Below, piece after piece: positions 1-8,463 of a DNA stretch of 64,000 nt. The translations under genes were made by a program, and so were the position numbers. The DNA is from Sporosarcina ureae (GTDB lineage Bacteria > Bacillota > Bacilli > Bacillales_A > Planococcaceae): contig NZ_CP015109.1 in assembly GCF_002082015.1 (NCBI RefSeq), positions 2,199,001 to 2,263,000 on the forward strand, read 5' to 3'. Every line of letters starts with the position of its first letter. Position 1 is the stretch's first letter. The notes below the pieces were generated by a model that worked only from the letters and a program-made list of their open reading frames with translations, ran no database searches and was not told the DNA's origin.

Positions 1-355
1 TGTAGGACATGGAAACCCCTATAGCGTTTTGAGCCAGTGCTAAGAAACCACAAGCTGCCCAGTAGATCATCAATAGTTTTCCGCCCAGACGGATTAAGCG
101 GAAACTAGCGCCAAGACCGACTGTTGTGAAAAACGTCAGCATAAATAAGTTTTGCAAAGAAGTGTCCAATGTAAAACTCAGTAAATTGAAGTACTTTAAA
201 ATAGTCGCTAAAATTGCGAACAGTAAACCGCCGACAACAGGGGCAGGGATACAGAATTTCTGGAGAAAGCCGACTTTACGGACTAACATCGTACCCAGTG
301 TTAGGAGAGCTAACGCTAAAAATAGCGTAGTGATTTGATTTAGCTCAATTGTCAT
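1..355 (-). CDS. gltS: Sodium/glutamate symporter, N-terminal part (runs off left edge)
   Basis: Only the first 118 residues lie in the window. Read on the reverse strand, an ATG at 353-355 follows a GGGAGGT ribosome site at 364-370. The protein opens with a short polar stretch, a hydrophobic helix and the sequence KFCIPAPVVGG, which I recognise as the conserved early motif of the GltS family of sodium-coupled glutamate carriers; more membrane helices follow. The start overlaps the hutG stop as ATGA (352-355), so the two genes are translationally coupled. Inference: it moves glutamate, the product of the HutG reaction. The C-terminal half cannot be checked. Confidence 0.85.
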   Translation of the reverse strand, partial: MTIELNQITTLFLALALLTLGTMLVRKVGFLQKFCIPAPVVGGLLFAILATILKYFNLLSFTLDTSLQNLFMLTFFTTVGLGASFRLIRLGGKLLMIYWAACGFLALAQNAIGVSMSY

Positions 356-1311
356 GTGTTTCGACCTCCCAGCAATGCAAAGATTGCTTCATTTGTAAGA
401 TAAGCCCCGAGCTTAACCGTTTGATTATGATGGTCAAGTGACGGATTGATTTCGGAAATGTCGAATGAAAGAGTTTTCTTATGCGATGCAACAGTTTGTA
501 TGAAAGAGCGTACAATCAACGGATCCAATCCGAAGGGAGACGGCGCACTGACACCTGGAGCAAACGCAGAGTTCAAGACATCCGAGCATAATGTTAACAA
601 AATAGCGTCCTGTTTTTCAATGAATAACTGTATTTTTTGTAATGTATCGTCTAAAGGACTTGTCGTAATCTGTTGTTCTGTGACATATGTCACGCCTTTT
701 GCATCGGCTTCCGCGAACAATGCGTCCGTATTGCCGAATTCTTGAATCCCCAGCACGAGGTAATCCACATTCGGATCAGCGTCAAGCATCTGCTTGAACA
801 TCGTGCCTGAAGAAGGTTGTTCATCGTAGCCACGCAAATCGAAATGAGCGTCAATATTTATGACACCAAGTTTCGCGTCAGGACCAAGAAAGTCTCGAAC
901 TCCTGTATAATGACCGTAAGCGGTTTCATGTCCACCGCCTAAAATGACAGGCTTCGTATGATACTGAAGGCTCTTTTGAACGACTGCACCTAATTCAGCT
1001 TGCGCTTGTTCTAGCTGATCGTCTTCACACACGACAGTCCCTATATCAACTAGCTGACAGTTAGCAGGCAAGCGCCAAGGTAGTTTCGCTAGTTCGTTAC
1101 GTAATGCATTCGGTCCTTCTGCAGCACCGAGACGGCCGTTATTTCGACGTACACCTTCTTCGGAAGAAAATCCGATGAGAGTACAAGTTTTATTGGTAGC
1201 GCTTTCTTTTAATTCGGAAAATTGGATGATTTGATGCATTCGGAAGGAAGCTCTGTCGGTCTCGTGATCAGTACGACCTGTCCAGTATTTTTCATTTGAT
1301 GGAACTAACAA
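352..1311 (-). CDS. hutG: Formimidoylglutamase
   Basis: Hydrolyses N-formimino-L-glutamate to glutamate and formamide, the last step of one histidine degradation route. It is a 319-residue member of the arginase/ureohydrolase fold, normal length. Visible manganese-site motifs are GGGHETAYG (about residue 125), INIDAHFDLR (about 150) and the SDVLNSAFAPGVSAP stretch (about 243), plus SFDISEINP near the C-terminus. The start is a TTG behind an AAGGGTGAA ribosome site. It is the first gene of a two-gene unit with gltS and is divergent from a LysR regulator 113 bp away, the usual arrangement for a regulator and its target. No other hut genes are in the window. Confidence 0.93.
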   Translation of the reverse strand: MLVPSNEKYWTGRTDHETDRASFRMHQIIQFSELKESATNKTCTLIGFSSEEGVRRNNGRLGAAEGPNALRNELAKLPWRLPANCQLVDIGTVVCEDDQLEQAQAELGAVVQKSLQYHTKPVILGGGHETAYGHYTGVRDFLGPDAKLGVINIDAHFDLRGYDEQPSSGTMFKQMLDADPNVDYLVLGIQEFGNTDALFAEADAKGVTYVTEQQITTSPLDDTLQKIQLFIEKQDAILLTLCSDVLNSAFAPGVSAPSPFGLDPLIVRSFIQTVASHKKTLSFDISEINPSLDHHNQTVKLGAYLTNEAIFALLGGRNT

Positions 1312-1424
1312 TATACTTCACCCTTTCCAACGTGATATTCTTACTATACTGGTTTGTACTTATTAATTCTAATACATGTTTTTCATATACTTATGCATTC
1401 GGGTTATAAATGGAGGTGAGATTA

Positions 1425-2345
1425 ATGGAATTCAAGCAATTGCAGTATTTTGTCATGGTAGTGCAACAGTCGAGCTTTTCTGAAGCGGCTAAAAAACTTC
1501 ATCTTTCACAGCCTTCACTCAGTAAAGCGATCAAGAACTTGGAGTCTGAAGTAGGATTTCAGTTACTTGAACGAACGACCAAACGTGTCCAATTAACGGA
1601 ATCGGGTAGAGTGATTTATGAACGCGCATTGCAGATTCTCCATGAGGCAGATATTTTACAGCAAGAAATTAAAGAAGTGAAGTGGACAGGCAGTGGAAGT
1701 GTGCAGATCGGTATGATTGAATCGGTGAAAAATTGGCTTCCTTCTATATTATTAGCGCACCGTCAAGAGTTTCCATCGATGCATGTGAAGTTAATAGAGG
1801 TGTTAGGCCGCGGAGATGTTGAACGAGCGCTCCGTCAGTACGCTGTCCATGTTTGTTTAACCAATCAATTTATAGAAGCTTCGGATATCGTCACGATACC
1901 TTTATATCAAGAGCAGTTAGCGGTTATTATGCATCCCGAACATCGTCTGGCCAGCAAAGATTCAATTACGCTAGCCGACCTAGAAGAAGAGACGTTTATT
2001 GTCACGAGTGTTGGGCTGCAAACTAGACAAGATATTTTTGCTGCGTTTGCTGAAGAAGGAGTGCGCATGAATATATGTTACGAAGTTGAGCGCTTTGAAA
2101 CGATTGTAGAGCTTGTACGAGAGAATATTGGAATTTCAATTATTCCGCAAAAATATTTTGCGCATCAATCCGATCCAACCCTCGTAATTAAAACGACAAA
2201 TTCGAAGACGTTGACACGCACAGTGTATCTCACTTATTTGGAAAAACGTTATATGCCACCAGCTATTAAGGTGTTGATCGGTAGTATGCAAATGCAGCGT
2301 GACTCTTCTATGAACTGGAAAGAAGGGGGAGAACTAGATGAATAA
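1425..2345 (+). CDS. LysR-family transcriptional regulator
   Basis: A full-length LysR regulator of 306 residues, with an N-terminal winged helix-turn-helix (residues 1-60, including SFSEAAKKLHLSQPSLSK) and a C-terminal effector-binding domain (about 90-295). I chose the ATG at 1425 rather than the in-frame ATG at 1410, because the ribosome site GGAGGTG (1412-1418) lies between them at correct spacing. It is divergent from hutG-gltS and overlaps the following EamA gene by 8 bp, so it probably controls one or both. The ligand cannot be inferred. Confidence 0.9.
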   Translation: MEFKQLQYFVMVVQQSSFSEAAKKLHLSQPSLSKAIKNLESEVGFQLLERTTKRVQLTESGRVIYERALQILHEADILQQEIKEVKWTGSGSVQIGMIESVKNWLPSILLAHRQEFPSMHVKLIEVLGRGDVERALRQYAVHVCLTNQFIEASDIVTIPLYQEQLAVIMHPEHRLASKDSITLADLEEETFIVTSVGLQTRQDIFAAFAEEGVRMNICYEVERFETIVELVRENIGISIIPQKYFAHQSDPTLVIKTTNSKTLTRTVYLTYLEKRYMPPAIKVLIGSMQMQRDSSMNWKEGGELDE

Positions 2346-3225
2346 GTTTTTATTCGGTATGTTAGTTGTCATCACGACTGCTTTAATGGGATCGTCATTT
2401 GCTATTGGGAAAATCGGGTTGGAATACTCTTCACCGTTGTTGCTAGTCGCATTGCGCTTCACTATTGCAGGAGCCATCATGGCGGTAGTTGTGAAGATTA
2501 TGAAAAAGCCACACCCTAAAACATTTGGAGAGTGGAAGTGGCTTGTGCTGATCGGCTCATTGCAGACCGCTGCAGTGATGGGGTGTATTTTTATAGCGCT
2601 TCGCACGATTACGTCAGGTGAAACGTCGATTTTAACATTTACAAACCCATTGCTTGTTGTGGTCATCGGAACACTAGTACTGAAAATTCGTTACCGCTTG
2701 CAACAGTGGGTTGGTGTGATCTGTGGTTTGTTTGGGGTATTTATTACAATGGGCGGTCATTTGGATTGGAAAATTGGTACGGTGTTAGGGTTTTTATCGG
2801 CAGTAGCGTGGGCTTGCGCGACGTTGCTTGTCAAAGTACATGGCTATCGTTTTGATACATGGGTGATGACTGCTTATCAGATGTTATTTGGCGGATTGAT
2901 CTTATTTTTAGCGAGTTATGTACTCGAGGAACCATTTTTCGTAGCGAATCCATTGTCATTGGCGATTTTGGGATGGCTTGCGATTGCCGCTTCCATTGTG
3001 CAGTTTTCTATTTGGTTTTATTTATTGCAAACAGGAAATCCCGAAAGAACGAGTGCATTTCTATTTTTGGCACCGTTCTTCGGGACATTGTCGGGATGGG
3101 TTCTGTTGGACGAAAAGTTATCTATGTCATTAATTTTAGGGGGCATGCTCATCAGTTTGGGAATATTCCTCGTGAACTGGCGCAGCAAACGAGAGTTGAA
3201 TAAAGGACTAGTTGACTTGCCATAG
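2338..3225 (+). CDS. EamA/DMT-superfamily transporter
   Basis: A 295-residue inner membrane protein with about ten hydrophobic helices arranged as two EamA repeats (roughly residues 5-140 and 150-285). This is the drug/metabolite transporter architecture of the YdcZ/RhaT/EamA type. Its ATG lies inside the end of the LysR gene (8 bp overlap, with AGAAGGGGGAG just upstream), so it is translationally coupled to the regulator. Substrate unknown; EamA proteins often export amino acids or metabolites, and the hutG neighbourhood makes an amino-acid-related substrate possible. It converges on and overlaps by 18 bp the LysR remnant on the other strand. Confidence 0.88.
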   Translation: MNKFLFGMLVVITTALMGSSFAIGKIGLEYSSPLLLVALRFTIAGAIMAVVVKIMKKPHPKTFGEWKWLVLIGSLQTAAVMGCIFIALRTITSGETSILTFTNPLLVVVIGTLVLKIRYRLQQWVGVICGLFGVFITMGGHLDWKIGTVLGFLSAVAWACATLLVKVHGYRFDTWVMTAYQMLFGGLILFLASYVLEEPFFVANPLSLAILGWLAIAASIVQFSIWFYLLQTGNPERTSAFLFLAPFFGTLSGWVLLDEKLSMSLILGGMLISLGIFLVNWRSKRELNKGLVDLP

Positions 3226-3888
3226 ACGACAATAGGCTTCGAGTTCACTGAGAAATGCTTGTACTTCGTTGGTGTTAGAATAGGTTCCTGTATAAAACGT
3301 ACGTTGAATAGGTGTAACTTTATAATGGAGTACGGTGAGTTCACCTGTTGCTAGTTCATGTTTGCAACTATGGCGCGATAAAATGGCAATACCTAGTCCA
3401 CTCAGAACGGCTTGTTTGATACTTTCCGGCGAGTCCATTATAGTGGGTTTTGCTTGTACTCCGTATTGTTGAAGAGCTTGATCAATCAACGAACGGCTAG
3501 GATCTTCCGTATCTGGCAAAATCCAATGCGTATTTTGCAAATCCAGAATCGACGAGCTTTTTTTATGTGCGAGCGGATGCGTAGCAGAAGCAAAGAGTAA
3601 CAGTTCGTCTTGCATAAATGCTTTTGACAATGGTAAGTTGTCTAGTTCACTGCAACCGATATCGGCCTTTTTGCTTTTGAGTAAGCGCAAAATGTTAGAA
3701 GGTGAAGCAGTCGTCAGTTCCAGTCGCATGTCGGGGTATTTCGCATGTAGTCGAGTGAGAACGTCGGGTAGAACAGCTTGCGAAATAACCGGTGAAGCGG
3801 CAATGCGTAAAGTGCCTTTGAGTGCTGTGGTTTGTGTGAATTCTGCGTTTGTACGATTGGTCAACTTCATCATCTCCAATGCGTGTTT
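3208..3888 (-). pseudogene. LysR-family regulator lacking its DNA-binding domain
   Basis: The reading frame contains a complete LysR effector-binding domain (GTLRIAASPVISQAVLPDVL onward) and the tail of the linker helix (residues KHALEMMKL). It is cut by an in-frame TAA at 3889-3891, and no helix-turn-helix sequence is found in any frame further upstream. The open part could start from a TTG at 3879. A LysR protein without its HTH cannot bind DNA as a normal regulator, so I read this as a 5'-truncated gene. An alternative is a retained ligand-binding protein that forms mixed oligomers with other LysR proteins. Confidence 0.75.
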
Positions 3889-3971
3889 TTATAGTAAATA
3901 TCCTACTAGTATGACTTGTTTTTGTGTGAAAAAATAGCCTTGCATTAATCTGCAAGGCATCGAACGTGCAA

Positions 3972-4244
3972 TTATAGAACTGTGTAATTTTTGTGTGCAA
4001 CGACAGTCATGTTGGAAGCTGCTCCAATGTTTTCTGCGTCTTCTTCAGAAATTTTCACAATGACGGAGTTTTCGAGAATCTTGTGTATGGTTCCGGAAAC
4101 TTCATGTTCATTACGGTTGAAAGATATGACTTCGTCTACATACCGTGATGCTACAAAATCAGAAACTGGACGATCTTTTCGTGGGAATGCCAATCGAATC
4201 AACTCCTTCAGTAGTATGGAATCTAATTTGTCGTAATTTGTCAT
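3972..4244 (-). CDS. DUF2187 (YkvS-like) small protein
   Basis: The C-terminal 55 residues have the DUF2187/YkvS pattern: a short KOW-like beta segment with VSGTIHKILENSVIVKISEE and a closing VVAHKNYTVL. Function is unknown in the family. Length is 90 residues from the ATG at 4244, but that ATG has no ribosome site. An in-frame TTG at 4193 is preceded by AAGGAG at good spacing and would give a 73-residue protein closer to the family size, so the shorter form is plausible. It is a single gene in an otherwise quiet region. Confidence 0.7.
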   Translation of the reverse strand: MTNYDKLDSILLKELIRLAFPRKDRPVSDFVASRYVDEVISFNRNEHEVSGTIHKILENSVIVKISEEDAENIGAASNMTVVAHKNYTVL

Positions 4245-4423
4245 TAACGCTAGACGAAAAGTACGTACAATAGCTTACTAGAACTAGTATAACACATTTT
4301 GAGAAATTAATCATCATACTAGATTTGTGTCGAATGAGCAAGCTTTTCGAACAATCATTTATGGAAGCTGACTGGTACCATCCACAGAGATAGCATAGTA
4401 CGGATAATAGGCAAATCAATTGG

Positions 4424-4452
4424 TTGACAATATACCTTGAGGGGTATATTGT
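4424..4452 (+). promoter_or_regulatory. cstR promoter with embedded CstR operator
   Basis: TTGACA at 4424-4429 and TATTGT at 4447-4452 are 17 bp apart. Inside the spacer is the inverted repeat TATACCTTGAGGGGTATA (4431-4448), the ACC/GGT-armed type of operator used by CsoR/CstR repressors. Its position between -35 and -10 predicts direct repression and autoregulation. Confidence 0.75.
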
Positions 4453-4480
4453 AGAGTTAACAGTAAGGAGGTTGAGCGAT

Positions 4481-4744
4481 ATGGAATACGATGATAAAGT
4501 CAAAAATCGATTAAAGCGTCTAGAGGGTCAAATCAAAGGTGTCTTGCGTATGATGGAAGAAGGCAAGGACTGTAAAGAAGTGATCACGCAATTATCAGCC
4601 AGTCGTTCTGCTATTGATCGTACAATTGGTGTAATTGTGAGCTCGAATTTGATCGCCTGCATGGAAAATCTAGACGAAGTGGATGATCGTACGCAAGAAT
4701 CTATTATTAACGAAGCGGTGGATCTTCTAGTAAAGAGTCGATGA
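4481..4744 (+). CDS. cstR: CstR-type persulfide-sensing repressor (CsoR family)
   Basis: An 87-residue all-helical repressor of the CsoR/RcnR family. Two cysteines lie at residues 31 (GKDCKEVI) and 60 (NLIACME), the pair that forms the inter-subunit di- or polysulfide in CstR. The histidine that precedes the second cysteine by four residues in copper-sensing CsoR is Asn56 here, so this is a sulfur sensor rather than a copper sensor. I chose ATG 4481 because AAGGAGG (4464-4470) precedes it; the upstream in-frame start lies in the promoter. It heads a gene set for sulfane-sulfur handling with three operators, and should repress it until persulfides accumulate. Confidence 0.9.
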   Translation: MEYDDKVKNRLKRLEGQIKGVLRMMEEGKDCKEVITQLSASRSAIDRTIGVIVSSNLIACMENLDEVDDRTQESIINEAVDLLVKSR

Positions 4745-4769
4745 GCAACATCACTTGACTCTTTTTTTT
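4732..4769 (+). terminator. Terminator after cstR
   Basis: AAAGAGTC pairs with GACTCTTT around a loop and runs into eight T residues. The stem begins inside the last codons of cstR. It separates the regulator from the structural genes, which have their own promoter. Confidence 0.8.
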
Positions 4770-4797
4770 ACAACATATAATATACCCCTATAGGTAT
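4755..4797 (+). promoter_or_regulatory. Second cst promoter and CstR operator
   Basis: TTGACT (4755-4760), inside the terminator stem, lies 17 bp before TAATAT (4778-4783). The imperfect palindrome ATACCCCTATAGGTAT (4782-4797) overlaps the -10 and start region. It matches the operator upstream of cstR, so the dsrE-like gene and its followers should be CstR-repressed. Confidence 0.7.
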
Positions 4798-4833
4798 TTG
4801 ATTTAGTGATTTTACAATAAAGGAGAAGAGAAT

Positions 4834-5313
4834 ATGACGGAGCAAAAGAAAACGACGATCGTGTTATTTAGTGGTGATTATGATAAAGCAATGGCCGCTT
4901 ATATTATCGCGAATGGTGCAGCGGCGTATGATCATGAAGTTACGATTTTTCATACGTTCTGGGGATTGAACGCGTTGCGAAAAGACGAACCTATTAAGAG
5001 TAATAAAAGCTTCATTGAGAAGGCGTTTGGGAAAATGATGCCGCGTGGAGCAGATAGAATGGGATTATCTCAAATGAACTTTGCAGGAATGGGTCCTAAG
5101 ATGATCAAGCAAGTGATAAAGAAGCATAACGCGATGACATTACCACAACTGATCGATATGGCAGTAGAGCAAGATGTAAGATTGATCGCGTGTACGATGA
5201 CAATGGATTTACTAGGGCTTGGTGAGGACGAACTTCTTAAGGAAGTCGAATATGGTGGTGTAGCGGCATACTTAGGAGAAGCGCAAGATGGTCAAGTAAA
5301 CTTGTTTATTTAA
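4834..5313 (+). CDS. DsrE/DsrF-family sulfur-carrier protein
   Basis: A 159-residue DsrE/DsrF/DrsH-like protein. The fold starts with TTIVLFSGDYDKAMAAY and has the conserved cysteine region RLIACTMTMDLLGL near residue 125, where the sulfur-accepting cysteine of DsrE proteins lies. DsrE proteins shuttle persulfide sulfur together with TusA and rhodanese. In Staphylococcus aureus CstA, rhodanese, TusA and DsrE domains are fused in one chain; here they are separate neighbouring genes. A good AAGGAGAAGAG ribosome site precedes the ATG. It probably acts as soluble cytoplasmic sulfur acceptor in this module. Confidence 0.85.
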   Translation: MTEQKKTTIVLFSGDYDKAMAAYIIANGAAAYDHEVTIFHTFWGLNALRKDEPIKSNKSFIEKAFGKMMPRGADRMGLSQMNFAGMGPKMIKQVIKKHNAMTLPQLIDMAVEQDVRLIACTMTMDLLGLGEDELLKEVEYGGVAAYLGEAQDGQVNLFI

Positions 5314-5330
5314 TTTTTTTATTAAAAAGG

Positions 5331-5346
5331 ATACCCTAGGGTGTAT
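5331..5346 (+). promoter_or_regulatory. Third CstR-type operator
   Basis: ATACCCTAGGGTGTAT is a near-palindrome of the same type as the two upstream sites. It ends one base before the AGGAGG ribosome site of the TusA-rhodanese gene. I see no clear -35 box, so it may mark a weak internal promoter or act as a roadblock. Confidence 0.55.
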
Positions 5347-5358
5347 AGGAGGAATACA

Positions 5359-5937
5359 ATGATTCAGTCAGATAATGTGTTAGACGCAAAAGGTCTTGCT
5401 TGTCCGATGCCAATTGTGAAGACGAGAAAGATGATGAAAGACATGGAAGACGGCCAAGTGCTTGAAGTCCAGTCGACAGATTCAGGTACTACTGCAGATT
5501 TACAGGCGTGGACGGAAAGTGCTGGTCATCAATACGTTGGGAATGTGAAGGAAGCAGATGTATGGCGCCATTTCGTACGAAAAGCAGGCCAGGAAGATCA
5601 GTCGCAAAAAGAATATCCATTTACAGTCGACAATGATCACTTGATGGAACAGCTGCAACACCCTGACGCTGTGCTACTAGATGTTCGTGAAGAAGCTGAA
5701 TATGCATTTGCTCACATACCTGGTGCCCTATCTATACCTCTTGGCCAGTTGAGTGAACGCATGGCGTCCTTGAGTAAAGACAGCAAGATCTTCGTAGTAT
5801 GTCGAACGGGTAATCGCAGTGATATGGCATGCCGAAAACTAGTCGCAAATGGATTTGAACGTGTCACGAATGTAATTCCTGGCATGTCGGAATGGAATAG
5901 CGAGACGGAAAATACAGCAGGGGGTATGAATAAATGA
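5359..5937 (+). CDS. TusA-rhodanese fusion protein
   Basis: A two-domain sulfurtransferase of 192 residues. Residues 1-75 are TusA-like ([13 protein letters not shown], with the Cys-Pro-Met-Pro sulfur-carrier site). Residues 90-185 are a rhodanese domain ([18 protein letters not shown]) with active-site loop CRTGNR. Rhodanese makes a protein persulfide and TusA relays it. Start ATG 5359 is set by AGGAGG at 5348-5353; the in-frame GTG at 5341 lies in the operator. It overlaps the next gene by four bases (ATGA), so the two are made together. Confidence 0.9.
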   Translation: MIQSDNVLDAKGLACPMPIVKTRKMMKDMEDGQVLEVQSTDSGTTADLQAWTESAGHQYVGNVKEADVWRHFVRKAGQEDQSQKEYPFTVDNDHLMEQLQHPDAVLLDVREEAEYAFAHIPGALSIPLGQLSERMASLSKDSKIFVVCRTGNRSDMACRKLVANGFERVTNVIPGMSEWNSETENTAGGMNK

Positions 5938-7055
5938 GAATTATTCAATCAAGTGAAGTAGCGAAGCACGTTATGGCAAAAGAATCATTATTCATTTTGG
6001 ATGTGCGAAATGAAGGCGCATTTGAAGATTGGAAAATTGAAGGGGAGCAAGTGCGCCATTTAAATGTACCGTATTTTGATTTATTGGATGGCATTGAAGA
6101 TATTGAAGGCCGGTTGCCAAAGGATGAAGAGATCCTAGTTGTCTGTGCAAAAGAAGGCTCATCTATCATGGTGGCGAAAATCCTGGAAGAAGCAGGATTC
6201 TCTGTAGGTTACCTTTTAGGTGGGATGAAAGCGTGGAGCGAGTATCTTGAACCGGTGAAAATTGCCGATTTGAAATCGGGTGGCGAGCTCTATCAATTCG
6301 TCCGTCTTGGTAAAGGGTGTCTTTCGTATATGATCATGTCGGGTGGAGAAGCGGCAATCGTGGACGCAACACGTATGACGGATGTGTACGTGGATTTTGC
6401 TGCGAAACACGGCGTCAAGATCACAAACGTACTGGATACGCACTTGCACGCTGATCATATTTCGGGTGGTCGTCAGATCGCAGAAGCGACGGGTGCAACA
6501 TATTGGTTGCCTCCGAAAGATGCAGAAGAGGCAGTATTTGAATATGCAGTGTTAGAAGGTGATACATGTATTCAGATAGGTGATACGAAAATTGATATTC
6601 AAGCACTTTATTCGCCAGGACACACCATTGGTTCGACTTCATTTATCGTCGATGACAGCTATTTGATGACAGGCGATATTCTGTTTATTGATTCGATTGG
6701 ACGTCCAGATTTAGCGGGTTTAGCGGAGGATTGGGTAAGTGATTTACGTGAGTCTTTATATAGTCGCTACAAAAAAATATCGGAGGACTTAATCGTCTTG
6801 CCGGCTCACTTTATGGTGATAGATGAGTTGAATGAAGATGGTAGCGTGGCGGAGAAGCTTAGCGTATTGTATGAAACAAATCATGGCTTGAATATTCAAG
6901 ATGAAAAAGAGTTTAGAGAATTAGTTACTGATAACTTGCCTCCGCAGCCAAACGCCTACCAGGAAATTCGCCAGATGAATATGGGGAAGATCCAGCCTGA
7001 CGTAGAAACGCAACGCGAGATGGAGATTGGTCCAAATCGCTGTGCGGTACGGTAA
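5934..7055 (+). CDS. Rhodanese-MBL fold protein (CstB/persulfide dioxygenase-like)
   Basis: A 373-residue fusion. Residues 1-100 are a rhodanese domain with active loop CAKEGS; residues about 110-340 are a metallo-beta-lactamase domain of the ETHE1/persulfide dioxygenase type, with [19 protein letters not shown] and MTGDILF metal-binding motifs. Family members oxidise low-molecular-weight persulfides to sulfite or thiosulfate using iron. The domain order (rhodanese first) differs from staphylococcal CstB (MBL first, two rhodanese-like domains). It is translationally coupled to the TusA-rhodanese gene. With the TauE transporter downstream it would complete oxidation and export of excess sulfane sulfur. 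Confidence 0.87.
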   Translation: MRIIQSSEVAKHVMAKESLFILDVRNEGAFEDWKIEGEQVRHLNVPYFDLLDGIEDIEGRLPKDEEILVVCAKEGSSIMVAKILEEAGFSVGYLLGGMKAWSEYLEPVKIADLKSGGELYQFVRLGKGCLSYMIMSGGEAAIVDATRMTDVYVDFAAKHGVKITNVLDTHLHADHISGGRQIAEATGATYWLPPKDAEEAVFEYAVLEGDTCIQIGDTKIDIQALYSPGHTIGSTSFIVDDSYLMTGDILFIDSIGRPDLAGLAEDWVSDLRESLYSRYKKISEDLIVLPAHFMVIDELNEDGSVAEKLSVLYETNHGLNIQDEKEFRELVTDNLPPQPNAYQEIRQMNMGKIQPDVETQREMEIGPNRCAVR

Positions 7056-7112
7056 ATAGTTAGTTAAATGGATAATGAACACCAAAAACTAAATTAAAAG
7101 GAGAAGATATAT

Positions 7113-7340
7113 ATGAATACAACAACATTTTTAGACGCTAAAGGCTTGGCATGCCCAATGCCGATCGTACGTGCAAAGAAAGCCATGAAAGACTTGCAAG
7201 CAGGGGACATTCTTGAAATCCATACGACAGACAAAGGTTCAGTGTCCGATCTGACTGCATGGGCGGCTTCTGGTAATCATGAAATAAAAGATCAGCAACA
7301 AGAATCAGATGTCTTTAAATTCTGGATCCAAAAAGGATAA
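7113..7340 (+). CDS. TusA-family sulfur carrier protein
   Basis: A 75-residue stand-alone TusA-like protein with the [13 protein letters not shown] motif; Cys is the persulfide carrier. It is very similar to the N-terminal domain of the upstream fusion protein, so one probably arose from the other by duplication. A GGAGAAG ribosome site precedes the ATG. It probably hands sulfur to or from the rhodanese and DsrE proteins of this cluster rather than serving tRNA thiolation. Confidence 0.88.
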   Translation: MNTTTFLDAKGLACPMPIVRAKKAMKDLQAGDILEIHTTDKGSVSDLTAWAASGNHEIKDQQQESDVFKFWIQKG

Positions 7341-7349
7341 ACTAAGGGT

Positions 7350-7374
7350 AGAGGGAATGGTTATCTCCCTCTTT
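7350..7374 (+). terminator. Possible attenuating hairpin before TauE gene
   Basis: AGAGGGA pairs with TCCCTCT around a short loop, followed by only a short T run. It could lower expression of the transporter relative to the upstream genes, or be an RNA-processing hairpin. Confidence 0.35.
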
Positions 7375-7397
7375 CATCAGGAAGAAGGGAGAACATC

Positions 7398-8174
7398 ATG
7401 ACGATTCCATTTATTATTACGATCTTCCTCATTGGCTTCGTTGGCTCATTCCTTTCAGGTATGATGGGAATTGGCGGTGCAATTGTCAAATATCCAATGT
7501 TGTTATTTATTCCTGCGTTACTTGGCTTTGCTGCGTTTACACCACATGAAGTATCTGGAATTACTGCAGTTGAAGTGTTTTTTGCATCACTTTCAGGAGT
7601 ATTCGCGTATAGAAAGAGTAACTTAATATTGAAACCACTTGTCCTCTATATGGGAATCAGTGTATTAGTCGGCAGTGTGATCGGCGGCGCTGGTTCTAGT
7701 ATGCTAGCAGAAGCGACGGTTAACATCATCTATGGTATTTTAGCCGTTATGGCGGCAATTATGATGTTCATTCCTAAAAAGGGTCTCGACGATCAGCCGA
7801 TTGATGAAATTACATTTAATCGCTTCATCGCTTCCAGTGCGGCCTTTATCGTCGGTTTGGCAGCTGGGATTGTCGGAGCTGGCGGTGCATTCATTATGGT
7901 GCCGATTATGCTCGTGATACTAAAGATACCGACACGCGTGACGATCGCTACGTCCCTTGCAATTACGCTATTGTCATCTGTGGGCTCGGCATCAGGCAAG
8001 CTCCTAACAGGTCAAGTACCTTATGGACCGGCGCTCGTCATGATTGTCGCAAGCATCATTGCAGCGCCGATCGGTGTAAAAGTCAGTCGTAAAGTAAACA
8101 CCAAAGTATTACAAAGCATTCTAGCCATACTCATCATGGCCTCCGCCGTGAAAATCTGGTGGGACATATTCTAA
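7398..8174 (+). CDS. TauE/SafE-family sulfite/organosulfonate exporter
   Basis: A 258-residue membrane protein with about eight hydrophobic helices in two repeats, each containing a glycine-rich pattern (GMMGIGGAIVKYPM near residue 25 and GIVGAGGAFIMVP near residue 160), typical of TauE/SafE transporters. In the staphylococcal cst locus a tauE gene accompanies the CstR-regulated enzymes. Inference: it exports sulfite or thiosulfate made by the persulfide dioxygenase. AAGAAGGGAG precedes the ATG. It is the last gene of the cluster, followed by a terminator. Confidence 0.88.
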   Translation: MTIPFIITIFLIGFVGSFLSGMMGIGGAIVKYPMLLFIPALLGFAAFTPHEVSGITAVEVFFASLSGVFAYRKSNLILKPLVLYMGISVLVGSVIGGAGSSMLAEATVNIIYGILAVMAAIMMFIPKKGLDDQPIDEITFNRFIASSAAFIVGLAAGIVGAGGAFIMVPIMLVILKIPTRVTIATSLAITLLSSVGSASGKLLTGQVPYGPALVMIVASIIAAPIGVKVSRKVNTKVLQSILAILIMASAVKIWWDIF

Positions 8175-8185
8175 CCAAATAGGAT

Positions 8186-8227
8186 CGTCAGCACATCGTT
8201 CACTAAACGTGTTGCTGGCGGTTTTTT
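8186..8227 (+). terminator. Terminator of the cst-like cluster
   Basis: CGTCAGCA pairs (with one G-U) with TGCTGGCG and is followed by GTTTTTT. It closes the sulfur module. Confidence 0.75.
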
Positions 8228-8404
8228 GGTGAAGTCATAAGTGGAAACATCATGGAACTCACTTCGGCACTTACGATTGGTTGCCGTTTCGTAAATGAGG
8301 GAATCTTTACAGAACACAATCATTCGAGATCAACGAAACCTTCCTAGTCCAAGCTCTAGACGATAGAAATAACATCACTTTCTAAAGATTCTATCAATAA
8401 ACCC

Positions 8405-8433
8405 TTGCAATAGACTAGGAATAGCCGTATACT
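8405..8433 (+). promoter_or_regulatory. Sigma-A promoter for the S-box leader
   Basis: TTGCAA (8405-8410) and TATACT (8428-8433) are 17 bp apart, placing the start near 8440, about 25 bases before the riboswitch. The 170 bp to its left (8230-8400) hold nothing I can identify. Confidence 0.65.
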
Positions 8434-8463
8434 ATTTTTCAACGATGGAAAACGAATAGACAC

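Noticed and set aside
556..620. Loss of a metal-binding Asp in HutG, where CSD replaces the DxD of arginases
   Set aside because: As I recall, staphylococcal HutG has the same Cys-x-Asp pattern here, so it appears normal for this branch of the family.
4481..4744. CsoR-type copper repressor with copper efflux genes
   Set aside because: The copper-binding His is Asn and all neighbours handle sulfane sulfur, so CstR fits better.
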